This document shows positions 1-8,252 of a stretch of DNA of 64,000 bases, one piece after another. Position 1 is the first letter of the stretch. Each line of letters starts with the position of its first letter. The stretch lies in contig JAIOJF010000039.1 of assembly GCA_019911965.1 (NCBI GenBank), positions 1 to 64,000 of the forward strand, written 5' to 3'. The translations under genes were made by a program, and so were the position numbers. The stretch comes from Paracoccaceae bacterium. GTDB lineage: Bacteria; Pseudomonadota; Alphaproteobacteria; Rhodobacterales; Rhodobacteraceae. Below the pieces are notes generated by a model. The model saw only the letters and a program-made list of their open reading frames with translations. It did not search any database and was not told where the DNA came from.

Positions 1-1301
1 TCGACGTCGACGAGGGGCCGGATGAACTCACCCTACTCAACAACCGTGCGGTCGTCGTCGCAAACGGCGTGCGCGACCGCCTCCGCGTGCTGCTCGTTTC
101 GGGCGAGCCGCATCCGGGCGAACGCACCTGGCGCAATCTCCTGAAGTCGGACCCGTCCGTCGACCTCGTCCACTTCACCATCCTGCGTCCGCCGGAGAAG
201 CATGACGGCACGCCCATTGGCGAGCTTTCGCTCATCACCTTTCCGACGCACGAGCTCTTCGACCAGAAGCTCGACGAATTCGATCTCATCATCTTCGACC
301 GCTACAAGCGGCGCGGCATCCTGCCGGCGATCTATCTCGACAATGTGCGCCAGTATGTCGAACAGGGCGGCGCGGTGCTGCTGGTGGCGGGGCCCGATTT
401 CGCCGGTGCCGAAAGCATCTATCGCGGCCCGCTCGAGGCGGTCGTGCCGGCACGTCCCACGGCACGGGTGATCGAACGCCGCTTTCGCCCCGAGGTCACC
501 GAACTGGGCGCCCGCCACCCGGTCACGGCCGGGCTGGACGCGCCGCCGGGCGGCACCGAATGGGGCCGCTGGATGCGCCAGATCGAACTGGCCGACGCCA
601 CCGGCGACGTGGTGATGACCGGCGCCGACGGCAGCCCGCTGCTGGTGCTCGACCGGGTGGGCGAGGGGCGGATTGCGCTGCTGGCCTCGGATCACGCCTG
701 GCTGTGGCATCGCGGGTTCGAGGGCGGCGGCCCGCAGCTGGAACTGCTGCGCCGCCTGGCGCATTGGATGATGAGGGAACCCGAGCTTGAGGAAGAAGCC
801 CTGAGCGCCACCGCGCGCGGCCACAAGATCACCGTTCTGCGCCGGTCGCTGGACGAAGGCGACCGCGTCGCCGAGGTGGAAGGCCCAGGTGGCCTTGTCG
901 CGCAATTGCCGCTGCGCGAAGTCTCGCCGGGGCGCTACACCGCCAGTTTCGACGGGCCGGAAAACGGCCTTTACCGGCTGCGCGAAGGCGGGCTGGATAC
1001 CGTGGTGGCGCTTGGGCCGGCAGCGCCGAAGGAATTCGAGAATGCGATTTCCAATCCCGATATCCTGGCCCCCTTTGCCAATGCCACAAGTGGCGGGGTG
1101 CGCCGGATCGAGGCCGGCCTGCCGGATGTCCGGCTGGTGCGCGAAGGCCGGGTCGCGGCCGGGCGCGGCTGGATCGGGCTGACGCCGAGGGGGGCCTATG
1201 TCACCACCGGCATCCGGCTGACGCCGCTTGGTCCGGTGCTGGTGTTCCTGCTGCTGGGCATGGCGCTGATGCTGACTGCCTGGCTGCGCGAGGGTCGCTA
1301 G
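1..1301 (+). CDS. Glutamine amidotransferase-like membrane protein, C-terminal part (5' truncated)
   Basis: The reading frame is open to the window edge: codons from base 3 read through a GTG at 69 with no stop, so the gene starts outside the window. The visible ~430 residues hold a Rossmann-like segment (RLRVLLVSGEPHPG, then FDLIIFDRY and GGAVLLVAGPDF), which resembles the class I amidotransferase-like domain of Rhodobacterales membrane proteins usually found near MoxR/DUF58/DUF4159 genes. I see no clear catalytic Cys-His-Glu triad. A beta-rich region follows, and one hydrophobic helix lies close to the C-terminus (TPLGPVLVFLLLGMALML), ending in a short basic tail. The family assignment rests on fold resemblance and typical context; the enzymatic role is unknown. 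Confidence 0.6.
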   Translation, partial: DVDEGPDELTLLNNRAVVVANGVRDRLRVLLVSGEPHPGERTWRNLLKSDPSVDLVHFTILRPPEKHDGTPIGELSLITFPTHELFDQKLDEFDLIIFDRYKRRGILPAIYLDNVRQYVEQGGAVLLVAGPDFAGAESIYRGPLEAVVPARPTARVIERRFRPEVTELGARHPVTAGLDAPPGGTEWGRWMRQIELADATGDVVMTGADGSPLLVLDRVGEGRIALLASDHAWLWHRGFEGGGPQLELLRRLAHWMMREPELEEEALSATARGHKITVLRRSLDEGDRVAEVEGPGGLVAQLPLREVSPGRYTASFDGPENGLYRLREGGLDTVVALGPAAPKEFENAISNPDILAPFANATSGGVRRIEAGLPDVRLVREGRVAAGRGWIGLTPRGAYVTTGIRLTPLGPVLVFLLLGMALMLTAWLREGR

Positions 1302-1339
1302 CGGATTTGGTGGTGGACTGGACGGTTGTTTCGGGTTAA

Positions 1340-1360
1340 TTGGTAAGGTAATTTTACCAA
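1340..1360. promoter_or_regulatory. Palindromic operator upstream of glcD
   Basis: A perfect 7-bp inverted repeat, TTGGTAA (1340-1346) and TTACCAA (1354-1360), flanks a 7-bp spacer and ends 15 bases before the glcD ATG. The left half AATTGGTAAG equals half of the known PdhR/LldR-type GntR operator. A FadR-subfamily GntR regulator such as GlcC is the natural candidate, but no such gene lies in the window. This close to the start codon, binding would probably repress. Confidence 0.5.
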
Positions 1361-1375
1361 AGCAGGGATATTTTC

Positions 1376-2839
1376 ATGGAAATGCCGGTTCCCGATCCTG
1401 CGATCCTGTCGCGCAAGCGCGAAATCGTGCAGCGCCTGCGGGCGATCCTGCCCGCCGATGCGGTGATCGACGACGAAACCGAAACCCGCGTCTACGAATG
1501 CGACGCGCTGACCGCCTATCGCTGCCCGCCGCTCGCCGTGGTGCTGCCCACGACCACCGCCGAGGTCGCGGCCTTGCTGAAAACCTGCCACGACTTGGCT
1601 GTGCCGGTGGTGCCGCGCGGGGCCGGAACCTCGTTGGCGGGCGGTGCCCTGCCAACCGCCGACAGCGTGATCCTGGGCGTGGCGCGGCTGAACGCGGTGC
1701 TGGAAACCGATTATGCCAACCGCTTCATCCGGGTGCAGTCGGGGCGTACCAATCTCAGCGTCACCGGCGCGGTGGAAGCGGACGGCTTCTTCTATGCCCC
1801 CGATCCGTCCAGCCAGCTGGCCTGCGCCATTGCCGGTAATGTGGCGATGAATTCCGGCGGGGCGCATTGCCTGAAATACGGCGTTACCACCAACAACCTG
1901 CTGGGCGTCACGCTGGTCACCATGCAGGGCGAGGTGGTCGAGATCGGCGGCGCGCATCTGGACGCGGCGGGGCTGGACCTGCTGGGGCTGGTCTGTGGCT
2001 CGGAAGGCCAGTTGGGCGTGGTGACCGAGGCCACCTTGCGGATATTGCGTTCACCCGAAGGTGCCCGCCCGGTGCTGATCGGGTTCGACAGCAACGAAGC
2101 GGCCGGGGAATGCGTGTCAGATATCATCCGATCGGGCATCCTGCCGGTCGCCATCGAATTCATGGACCGCCCCTGCATCCGCGCCACGGAAAACTTCGTG
2201 CATGCCGGTTATCCCAATGTCGAGGCGCTGCTGATCATCGAGGTTGAAGGCTCCGAAGCCGAGATCGCCTGGCAACTGGACAAGATCGTTACCATCGCCA
2301 AAGCGCATGATCCGGTCGAGATCCGCGAAAGCGGCAGCCCTGAGGAAAGCGCGAAGATCTGGGCCGGGCGCAAGGCGGCGTTCGGCGCGATGGGGCAGAT
2401 CAACGATTACATGTGCCTGGACGGCACCATTCCGGTCAGCCAGTTGCCGCACGTTCTGGCGCGCATCCGGGATTTGTCGGCGCAATACGGGCTGGATGTC
2501 GGCAATGTGTTTCATGCCGGTGATGGCAACATGCACCCCCTGATCCTCTATGACGCCAACCGCCCCGGCGATCTGGAGAAATGCGAGGCGATGGGGGCGG
2601 ATATCCTGCGGCTCTGTGTCGAGGTTGGCGGTTGCCTGACCGGCGAACACGGCGTGGGTGTTGAGAAACGCGACCTGATGTACAGCCAGTATTCAGCCGA
2701 CGATATCGATGTGCAGATGGCGGTAAAGGACGTGTTCGATCCCGCATGGCTGTTGAACCCCGCCAAGGTGTTCCCGCTGGACGCCACCGCATCGCGGCGA
2801 ATGGCGCGCGCATATGCTGCGCCAGACATGAGGATTTAG
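1376..2839 (+). CDS. glcD: Glycolate oxidase subunit GlcD, FAD-linked oxidase
   Basis: The 487-residue product is the FAD-binding subunit that oxidises glycolate (or D-lactate/2-hydroxy acids) to glyoxylate and passes electrons through GlcE and GlcF to the quinone pool. The N-terminal half is a PCMH-type FAD-binding domain (VPRGAGTSLAGG, then PDPSSQLACAIAGN and NSGGAHCLKYG). The C-terminal half is an FAD-oxidase C domain with GNVFHAGDGNMHP and the GCLTGEHGVGVEKR signature. Length is normal for GlcD. The ATG at 1376 follows a weak AGGGA; a second ATG is two codons on. It is first of glcD-glcE-glcF and sits behind a palindromic operator. Confidence 0.93.
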   Translation: MEMPVPDPAILSRKREIVQRLRAILPADAVIDDETETRVYECDALTAYRCPPLAVVLPTTTAEVAALLKTCHDLAVPVVPRGAGTSLAGGALPTADSVILGVARLNAVLETDYANRFIRVQSGRTNLSVTGAVEADGFFYAPDPSSQLACAIAGNVAMNSGGAHCLKYGVTTNNLLGVTLVTMQGEVVEIGGAHLDAAGLDLLGLVCGSEGQLGVVTEATLRILRSPEGARPVLIGFDSNEAAGECVSDIIRSGILPVAIEFMDRPCIRATENFVHAGYPNVEALLIIEVEGSEAEIAWQLDKIVTIAKAHDPVEIRESGSPEESAKIWAGRKAAFGAMGQINDYMCLDGTIPVSQLPHVLARIRDLSAQYGLDVGNVFHAGDGNMHPLILYDANRPGDLEKCEAMGADILRLCVEVGGCLTGEHGVGVEKRDLMYSQYSADDIDVQMAVKDVFDPAWLLNPAKVFPLDATASRRMARAYAAPDMRI

Positions 2840-2848
2840 GGAACCACG

Positions 2849-3994
2849 TTGGATATTCTGAGCGAAGACGATCTGAAGGCGGCGATTGCCGGGGCGGATG
2901 CGCCGCTGCGGATCATCGGCGGGGGCACGCGGGCGATCGGCAATCCGGTCGAGGGAACGCCCCTGTCGGTGGCGGGGCTGACCGGCGTGACATTATACGA
3001 ACCGGGAGCGCTGACACTGGTGGTCCGCGCGGGCACGCCCTTGTCCGAGATCGACGCCTTGCTGGAGGCCGAGGGCCAGCGGCTGGCCTTCGAGCCGATG
3101 GATCATCGCGGGCTTCTGGGCACAGCGGGCGAGCCGACCATCGGCGGCGTGGTGGCGGCGAATATCTCGGGGCCGCGCCGGGTGCAGGCCGGGGCCTGCC
3201 GGGATTTCCTGCTGGGGGTGCGGTTCGTCGATGGCGCCGGGCGGGTGCTGAAAAACGGCGGGCGGGTGATGAAGAACGTCACCGGCTACGATCTGGTCAA
3301 GCTGATGGCCGGGTCCTGGGGCACGCTGGGGGTTTTGAGCGAGGTGGCGCTGAAGGTCCTGCCGAAGGCCGAGGCGGCGCTGGTTCTGCTGATCGAGGGG
3401 CTGGACGACAGGGCGGCGGTGGCGGCATTGTCGGCCTCGCTTGGCTCGCCCTTCGATGTCACCGGGGCGGCGCATGCCGCCAGGGGGCCGGATGGCGGGC
3501 CGCTGACGATGATCCGGCTGGAGGGATTTGCCGATTCGGTGGCCTACCGCGCCGGCAAGCTGCGCGAATCGCTGGCTGGCGACATTAGGATTGAAACCGA
3601 TCCCGCGCGGGCCGCTGCCCTCTGGCGATGGCTGCGCGATGTCGAGGCGTTTCATCGCCGCGCGGGCGATGTCTGGCGGATATCGCTGAAACCTTCGGAC
3701 GCGCCGGAGGCAGCTGCGAGGCTTCGCGCGGCGTTCGACGCCGATCTGATCTATGACTGGGGCGGCGGGCTGGTCTGGGCCTTGGTGCCCGCAGGATCGG
3801 ACCTGCGCCCGGTACTGGCGGGCCTGCCGGGCCATGCAAGGATCGAACGCGCCGCGCAGGCCACCCGCGCCGCGCTTGGGGCCTTCCCGTCCGAAGGCCC
3901 GGCGCTGGACCGGATCACCGCCGCCTTGCGGGCGAAGTTCGATCCGCGCGGTATCCTCAATCCCGGGCTGATGGCTCCGAAACCGGTGGAGTAG
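2849..3994 (+). CDS. glcE: Glycolate oxidase subunit GlcE, FAD-binding
   Basis: This 381-residue FAD-binding subunit pairs with GlcD. It shows the short PCMH fold of GlcE: GGGTRAIGNP near residue 25, LLGTAGEPTIGGVVAANISG near residue 90 and KNVTGYDLVKLMAGSWGTLG near residue 145. It lacks the long FAD-oxidase C domain of GlcD, as expected. The start is a TTG at 2849, nine bases after the glcD stop; no ATG or GTG fits better, because the conserved N-terminus begins immediately. A weak start between GlcD and GlcF may lower its translation relative to its partners. Confidence 0.9.
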   Translation: MDILSEDDLKAAIAGADAPLRIIGGGTRAIGNPVEGTPLSVAGLTGVTLYEPGALTLVVRAGTPLSEIDALLEAEGQRLAFEPMDHRGLLGTAGEPTIGGVVAANISGPRRVQAGACRDFLLGVRFVDGAGRVLKNGGRVMKNVTGYDLVKLMAGSWGTLGVLSEVALKVLPKAEAALVLLIEGLDDRAAVAALSASLGSPFDVTGAAHAARGPDGGPLTMIRLEGFADSVAYRAGKLRESLAGDIRIETDPARAAALWRWLRDVEAFHRRAGDVWRISLKPSDAPEAAARLRAAFDADLIYDWGGGLVWALVPAGSDLRPVLAGLPGHARIERAAQATRAALGAFPSEGPALDRITAALRAKFDPRGILNPGLMAPKPVE

Positions 3995-3998
3995 CACC

Positions 3999-5288
3999 AT
4001 GCAGACGCAGTTCACCGAAGACCAGTTGCGCGACCCCGGCCTGCACCGCGCCAATGACATCCTGCGCGCCTGTGTGCATTGCGGCTTTTGCACCGCGACC
4101 TGCCCGACCTATCAGGTGCTGGGTGACGAACTGGACAGCCCGCGCGGCCGCATCTACCTGATCAAGGACATGCTGGAACAGGGCCGCCCGGCGGATGCGA
4201 AAACCGTGCAGCATGTCGATCGCTGCCTGTCCTGCCTGTCCTGCATGTCCACCTGCCCCTCGGGCGTGCATTACATGCATCTGGTCGATCTGGCGCGCGA
4301 ATATATCGAGGAAACCTACCAGCGCCCCCTGTCTGATCGGGCGCTTCGATGGTTGCTGGCGCGTATCCTGCCCTATCCAAACCGCTTTCGCGTGGCGATC
4401 CTCGGGGCCTGGATGGCGCGGCCGTTCAGCCGCCTGCTGCCGGGCAAGCTCAGGGCATTGGTCGAGTTCGCACCACCCTCGCTGCCGCCGGTCAGCCGCA
4501 ATGACGATGCCCAGGTCTTCCCGGCCATCGGCACGCGCAAGCAACGCATCGCGCTGATGACGGGCTGTGCGCAAAAGGCGCTGAACACCGATATCAACGA
4601 CGCCACCATCCGCATCCTGCGCCGCCACGGCTGCGAGGTGGTGGTGGCCAAGGGAGCGGGATGTTGCGGTGCGCTGACCCATCACATGGGCAAGACCGGC
4701 GAAAGCCATGCCACGGCGGCCAGGAACATCCACGCCTGGATGGCCGAGATCAAGGGCGAGGGGCTGGATGCCATCGTCGTCAACACCTCGGGCTGCGGCA
4801 CCACGGTCAAGGATTACGGCCATATGTTCCGCAGCGATGCGCTGGCGGATGATGCCGCGACCGTTGCCGCCCTGACGCGGGACATCTCGGAAGTGCTGGT
4901 CGGCCTCGATCTGCCGCAGGGCGGGGCCGAGCCGATGCAGGTGACCTATCACGCCGCCTGTTCGCTGCAGCATGGCCAGCAGATCAAGACCCACCCCAAG
5001 ACCCTTCTGCAACGCGCCGGCTATCAGGTGCGCGAACCGGCTGATTCGCATCTGTGCTGCGGTTCGGCCGGCACCTACAACCTGTTGCAGCCCGAGATCG
5101 CCGGCAAGCTGAAGGCCCGCAAGCAGAAAACCATCGCCGCAACCCGCCCCGAGGTGATCGCGGCGGGCAATATCGGCTGCATGATGCAGATCGGGGCCGG
5201 TGCGGATGTGCCGGTTGTCCATACCGTCGAATTGCTCGATTGGGCGACAGGCGGGCCGAAACCACCGGCATTGTCGCGCCTCGGGTAA
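3999..5288 (+). CDS. glcF: Glycolate oxidase iron-sulfur subunit GlcF
   Basis: The 429-residue subunit carries electrons from the flavin subunits. Two [4Fe-4S] ferredoxin motifs are visible: CVHCGFCTATCP near residue 25 and CLSCLSCMSTCP near residue 77. Two CCG domains follow (TGCAQ and GAGCCGALTHHMG; HAACSLQHGQQ and LCCGSAGTYN), the hallmark of GlcF/LutA-type redox proteins. It starts four bases after glcE, so the three subunits are clearly co-transcribed. No malate synthase or glc regulator follows, so glyoxylate must be handled elsewhere. Confidence 0.93.
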   Translation: MQTQFTEDQLRDPGLHRANDILRACVHCGFCTATCPTYQVLGDELDSPRGRIYLIKDMLEQGRPADAKTVQHVDRCLSCLSCMSTCPSGVHYMHLVDLAREYIEETYQRPLSDRALRWLLARILPYPNRFRVAILGAWMARPFSRLLPGKLRALVEFAPPSLPPVSRNDDAQVFPAIGTRKQRIALMTGCAQKALNTDINDATIRILRRHGCEVVVAKGAGCCGALTHHMGKTGESHATAARNIHAWMAEIKGEGLDAIVVNTSGCGTTVKDYGHMFRSDALADDAATVAALTRDISEVLVGLDLPQGGAEPMQVTYHAACSLQHGQQIKTHPKTLLQRAGYQVREPADSHLCCGSAGTYNLLQPEIAGKLKARKQKTIAATRPEVIAAGNIGCMMQIGAGADVPVVHTVELLDWATGGPKPPALSRLG

Positions 5289-5429
5289 CAATCGTTACCC
5301 CGTCGGAACCAATGGAGCAAATGCCCTGAACTTGTCCTGACCCTGGCCGGATTGAGCGCAATTCGGCCATAGTTCCGCCCCACCCGACGGTAGATTGGCC
5401 GGTGGGGGCGCGAACTGAGGATTTCAGGG

Positions 5430-6194
5430 ATGCGCAAATTCTTTCTGCTGCTGCTCGTGCTATGGATCACGGCTGATCGTGCTCATGCAGCCGAGACCGC
5501 GCCGGTATTGTTGTCATCGGCGGATGCCGCCAAGGCCTGGCAGGCGGTTGGCCGGGTCAATGTCAACGGCACGGGGTTTTGTACCGGGGCCTTGATTACC
5601 GAACGTCTGGTGCTGACTGCGGCCCATTGCATGTTCGACAAACGCACCGGCGAGGCGGTGCGGATCCGCGATATCGAATTTCTCGCCGGTTGGCGCGATG
5701 GGCGGGCGGCGGCAGTGCGCAGCGCGCGCCGTGTGATCCTGCATCCCGATTACAGCTATGCCTCGCGCAAGCGGCTGGACCGGGTGGCAAATGACCTGGC
5801 GCTGATCGAACTGGACCAGCCCATCCGCAATTCCCGCATCAAGCCGTTCGGCTGGGCCAAGCGGCCGCGGATCGGCCAGGAGGTCAAGCTGGTGTCGTAT
5901 TCACAGGACCATTCCGAAGCGCCCTCGCTGCAGGAAACCTGCCATGTTCTGGGGCGCGATCCCAGCGTGCTGGTGCTGTCGTGCAAGGTGACGTTCGGGG
6001 CCTCGGGGTCGCCGATCTTCGTGATCGAGAACGGCGTGCCGCAGATCGCCTCGGTGGTGTCGGCCAAGGCGGAGTGGAAGAACCAGGACGTGTCGCTTGG
6101 CACCTCGCTGGGGCTGCCGTTGGAAAACCTGATCGCGCAGATGAATGCCAGCGATGGCGTGTTCCACCGGATCGAAACCGTCGCCTCGCACTGA
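5430..6194 (+). CDS. Secreted trypsin-like (S1) serine protease
   Basis: The 254-residue protein begins with a signal peptide (hydrophobic LLLLVLWI core, cleavage likely after AHA at residue ~20), so it acts in the periplasm or outside. The chymotrypsin-fold triad is visible: His66 in TAAHC, Asp122 in NDLALIEL and Ser192 in GASGSP. The serine motif departs from the canonical GDSGGP: the Asp before the catalytic Ser is Ala and the second Gly after it is Ser. Cysteines around residues 51 and 67 fit the usual His-loop disulfide. It stands alone between glcF and hsp20. Substrate is unknown; related Rhodobacterales proteins are annotated only as trypsin-like peptidases. Confidence 0.8.
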   Translation: MRKFFLLLLVLWITADRAHAAETAPVLLSSADAAKAWQAVGRVNVNGTGFCTGALITERLVLTAAHCMFDKRTGEAVRIRDIEFLAGWRDGRAAAVRSARRVILHPDYSYASRKRLDRVANDLALIELDQPIRNSRIKPFGWAKRPRIGQEVKLVSYSQDHSEAPSLQETCHVLGRDPSVLVLSCKVTFGASGSPIFVIENGVPQIASVVSAKAEWKNQDVSLGTSLGLPLENLIAQMNASDGVFHRIETVASH

Positions 6195-6249
6195 TTGCCC
6201 GGGCGCGGCAATACCGAAATCAGAAGGGGGGCGGCCCGGCGGCTGCCCC

Positions 6250-6277
6250 CTTGATCTGTCGAAAAACGCTCCCATAT
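6250..6277 (+). promoter_or_regulatory. Putative RpoH (sigma-32) heat-shock promoter
   Basis: CTTGATC (6250-6256), a 14-base spacer and CCCATAT (6271-6277) match the sigma-32 consensus CTTGAAA-N11-16-CCCCATNT well. It faces the hsp20 gene and predicts a transcript start near 6284, leaving a 5' leader of about 95 bases. Assigned from the sequence match and the nature of the downstream gene. Confidence 0.6.
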
Positions 6278-6378
6278 CTGTCCTGTCAGGCGCCTGTTGC
6301 AGGGTCTGACGCCCAAAGAAATGGCCTGTCCATACCGGAAGGCCGCAACCTTGAGTGTCGCTCAAATCGGAGGATACG

Positions 6379-6861
6379 ATGATGCGTAATCTTGACTTTA
6401 CCCCCCTCTACCGCTCGACGGTGGGCTTTGACCACCTCGCCAACATGTTCGACCGGGCCTTCACCGGCGAAACCGGCCAGAGCACCTATCCGCCCTACAA
6501 TATCGAGAAAACCGCCGAAGATGCCTATCGCATCTCGATCGCGGCGGCGGGCTTCGCGGAAGACGAACTCAGCGTCGAAACCCGCGACAACCAGCTTCTG
6601 ATCGCCGCCCGCAAGGTGGAAGACCAGAGCGGCGATTCCCGCACCTTCCTGCATCGCGGCATTGCCGAGCGCAGTTTTGAAAAGCGTTTCCAACTGGCCG
6701 ATCATGTGGTCGTGACCGGTGCGACCTTTGAAAGCGGCATGCTGCATATCGACCTGGTGCGCGAAATGCCGGAAGCGCTGAAGCCGCGCCGGATCGAGAT
6801 CGCCTCGGCGAAGACGCTGGTCGACGAGCCGGCCAAGAAAGCGGTCTCCAAGGCCGCGTAG
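6379..6861 (+). CDS. Small heat-shock protein, Hsp20/IbpA type
   Basis: The 160-residue chaperone binds unfolding proteins without ATP. An alpha-crystallin domain spans about residues 35-130 (YNIEKTAEDAYRISIAAAGF; the IbpA-like ELSVETRDNQLLIAARK strand; FLHRGIAERSFEKRFQL), and LKPRRIEI stands in place of an IxI-type tail. The start is set at the tandem ATG-ATG at 6379 because CGGAGG lies 6 bases upstream; the frame is open to 6355 but has no ribosome site there. A heat-shock-type promoter lies ~130 bases upstream and a terminator follows. Confidence 0.93.
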   Translation: MMRNLDFTPLYRSTVGFDHLANMFDRAFTGETGQSTYPPYNIEKTAEDAYRISIAAAGFAEDELSVETRDNQLLIAARKVEDQSGDSRTFLHRGIAERSFEKRFQLADHVVVTGATFESGMLHIDLVREMPEALKPRRIEIASAKTLVDEPAKKAVSKAA

Positions 6862-6892
6862 GCGCAAGGCTGGTGCACCTCGCGTAACGAAC

Positions 6893-6925
6893 GCCCGGGT
6901 CGCGTGATTGCGGCCCGGGTTTTTT
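6893..6925 (+). terminator. Rho-independent terminator after hsp20
   Basis: A 9-bp stem (left arm 6894-6902, right arm 6911-6919, one G-U pair) with an 8-base loop is followed by six T residues (6920-6925). It lies 31 bases after the hsp20 stop. Confidence 0.85.
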
Positions 6926-6987
6926 GATGTGTGATGAACGCTTGCCTGATCGGCCTGCCGCCTGATTGATAAGATCCATGCCAAAGG

Positions 6988-7135
6988 AGGGCCGCGACCG
7001 ACCCTGGGAGGGTGCCCGGTATCGTGATGCTTGGCGACGAGTCGAAAAAACTGTTACCTGCCAGCAATTTGCTGCCACAGCGAGCGCCCTCCCGTGGGGA
7101 GGGGAGGGCGCGGCCCGGGGGTGCCCCCGTGCCAA
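6988..7135 (+). repeat. Dispersed structured repeat, copy A
   Basis: This 148-bp element recurs inverted at 32199-32347. Its left arm (6988-7012, 25 bp) is identical in both copies and its right arm (7084-7135, 52 bp) differs at 3 positions, while the 71-bp core is diverged. The right arm folds into CCCTCCC-GTG-GGGAGGG inside an outer GCG/CGC bracket and a second hairpin GGGGG-TG-CCCCC. GGGCCGCG of the left arm (6989-6996) can pair with CGCGGCCC of the right arm (7109-7116). It lies between convergent hsp20 and the reductase gene and holds no convincing ORF. Confidence 0.75.
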
Positions 7136-7175
7136 GAACGGTGCGACATGCCAATATCGCACCGCAAAACCGTCG

Positions 7176-8252
7176 TCAGCGTTTCTTCACCTTGCCGGTG
7201 TCGATCATCTGCTGGAACATCTCGACCGCCGCGACGTCCAGCGGCCGGTAGGTCATCCCGAGATCGCGCACCGAGCGGGAATTGTCCGCCTTCCAGGGAT
7301 GCCCGACATTGGCCGATACCCAGCGGCGCGTGAACGCCTTGTTGACCATCGGTCCGGCCAGCCAGATCAGCCATTTCGGCATTTCGCGGCGCGGGAACGG
7401 CCAGCCGTCACCGAAATGCGCCGCCAGCGCCTGGCCGACCTCCAGAAAGCTGATCGTGCGGGCCGAGGTGATGTAGCGCCCGGCAGCATCTTCGACAAAC
7501 CCCGCCCGCATATGCGCCTCTGCCACATCGCGCACATCGACCGCGCCGATCTCGATCTTCGGCACACCGGATTTCATCGCGCCGTTTCCGGCCTGCGCGA
7601 TCAGGTTGAAGGATTCCGAGGTCGGCTTGGCGTTCAGCGCCGGACCCAGCACCAGCGACGGGTTGATCGTGACCAGCTTCCAGCGCGATTGCGCTTCGGC
7701 GATCTCCCAGGCGGCGCGTTCCGCCAGCGTCTTGGAATAGGAATAGGCGTTGTGGCCGATGCCGGAGGTGGTGTTCCAGATATCCTCGGTCAAGGTGCCG
7801 CCGGGCGCGCGGGCGCAATCCGCGCCGTCGCCGTAGATCGCGGCACAGGACGAGGTGACGACGACGCGCCGCACGCTCGGCACGCCGTTCACGGTTTCCA
7901 GCACGTTGCGCGTGCCGATCAGCGCGGGGTCAACCAGATCGCGCTGCGGGTCGGCGACCGAATTGATGAAGGGCGAGGCGGTGTGGAACACCACCGAACA
8001 ATCCTGCATGGCCTCGGTATAGCTGCCCTCGTCCAGCAGATCGGCGGCGAACAGCTTCAGGTCCCCCTTCAGGTCCGAAGCCATCTTTGTCAGATGGCCG
8101 ACCTTCGACGCATTCTCGGGGTCGCGCACGGCGGCATGTACGGTGAAGCCTTCCTCCAGCAACCGGCGGATCAGCCATCCGGCGACATAGCCGGTGGCAC
8201 CGGTGACCAGCACCGGGGCGGAGGTATCGTATTGGGATTCTGGCGTGGCCAT
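7176..8252 (-). CDS. NAD(P)-dependent extended SDR, dihydroflavonol-4-reductase-like
   Basis: The 358-residue protein is an extended short-chain dehydrogenase/epimerase. It has the N-terminal nucleotide-binding motif VTGATGYVAG near residue 17 and the YSYSK catalytic pair (YxxxK) near residue 170. VVVTSSCAAIYGDG contributes the active-site Ser region, and NPSLVLGPAL follows. This arrangement is that of the DFR/cinnamyl-reductase-like branch, which reduces ketones or aldehydes on small molecules. It is monocistronic, convergent with hsp20 and divergent from the 8.5-kb dehydrogenase. Substrate cannot be told from the sequence. Confidence 0.85.
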   Translation of the reverse strand: MATPESQYDTSAPVLVTGATGYVAGWLIRRLLEEGFTVHAAVRDPENASKVGHLTKMASDLKGDLKLFAADLLDEGSYTEAMQDCSVVFHTASPFINSVADPQRDLVDPALIGTRNVLETVNGVPSVRRVVVTSSCAAIYGDGADCARAPGGTLTEDIWNTTSGIGHNAYSYSKTLAERAAWEIAEAQSRWKLVTINPSLVLGPALNAKPTSESFNLIAQAGNGAMKSGVPKIEIGAVDVRDVAEAHMRAGFVEDAAGRYITSARTISFLEVGQALAAHFGDGWPFPRREMPKWLIWLAGPMVNKAFTRRWVSANVGHPWKADNSRSVRDLGMTYRPLDVAAVEMFQQMIDTGKVKKR

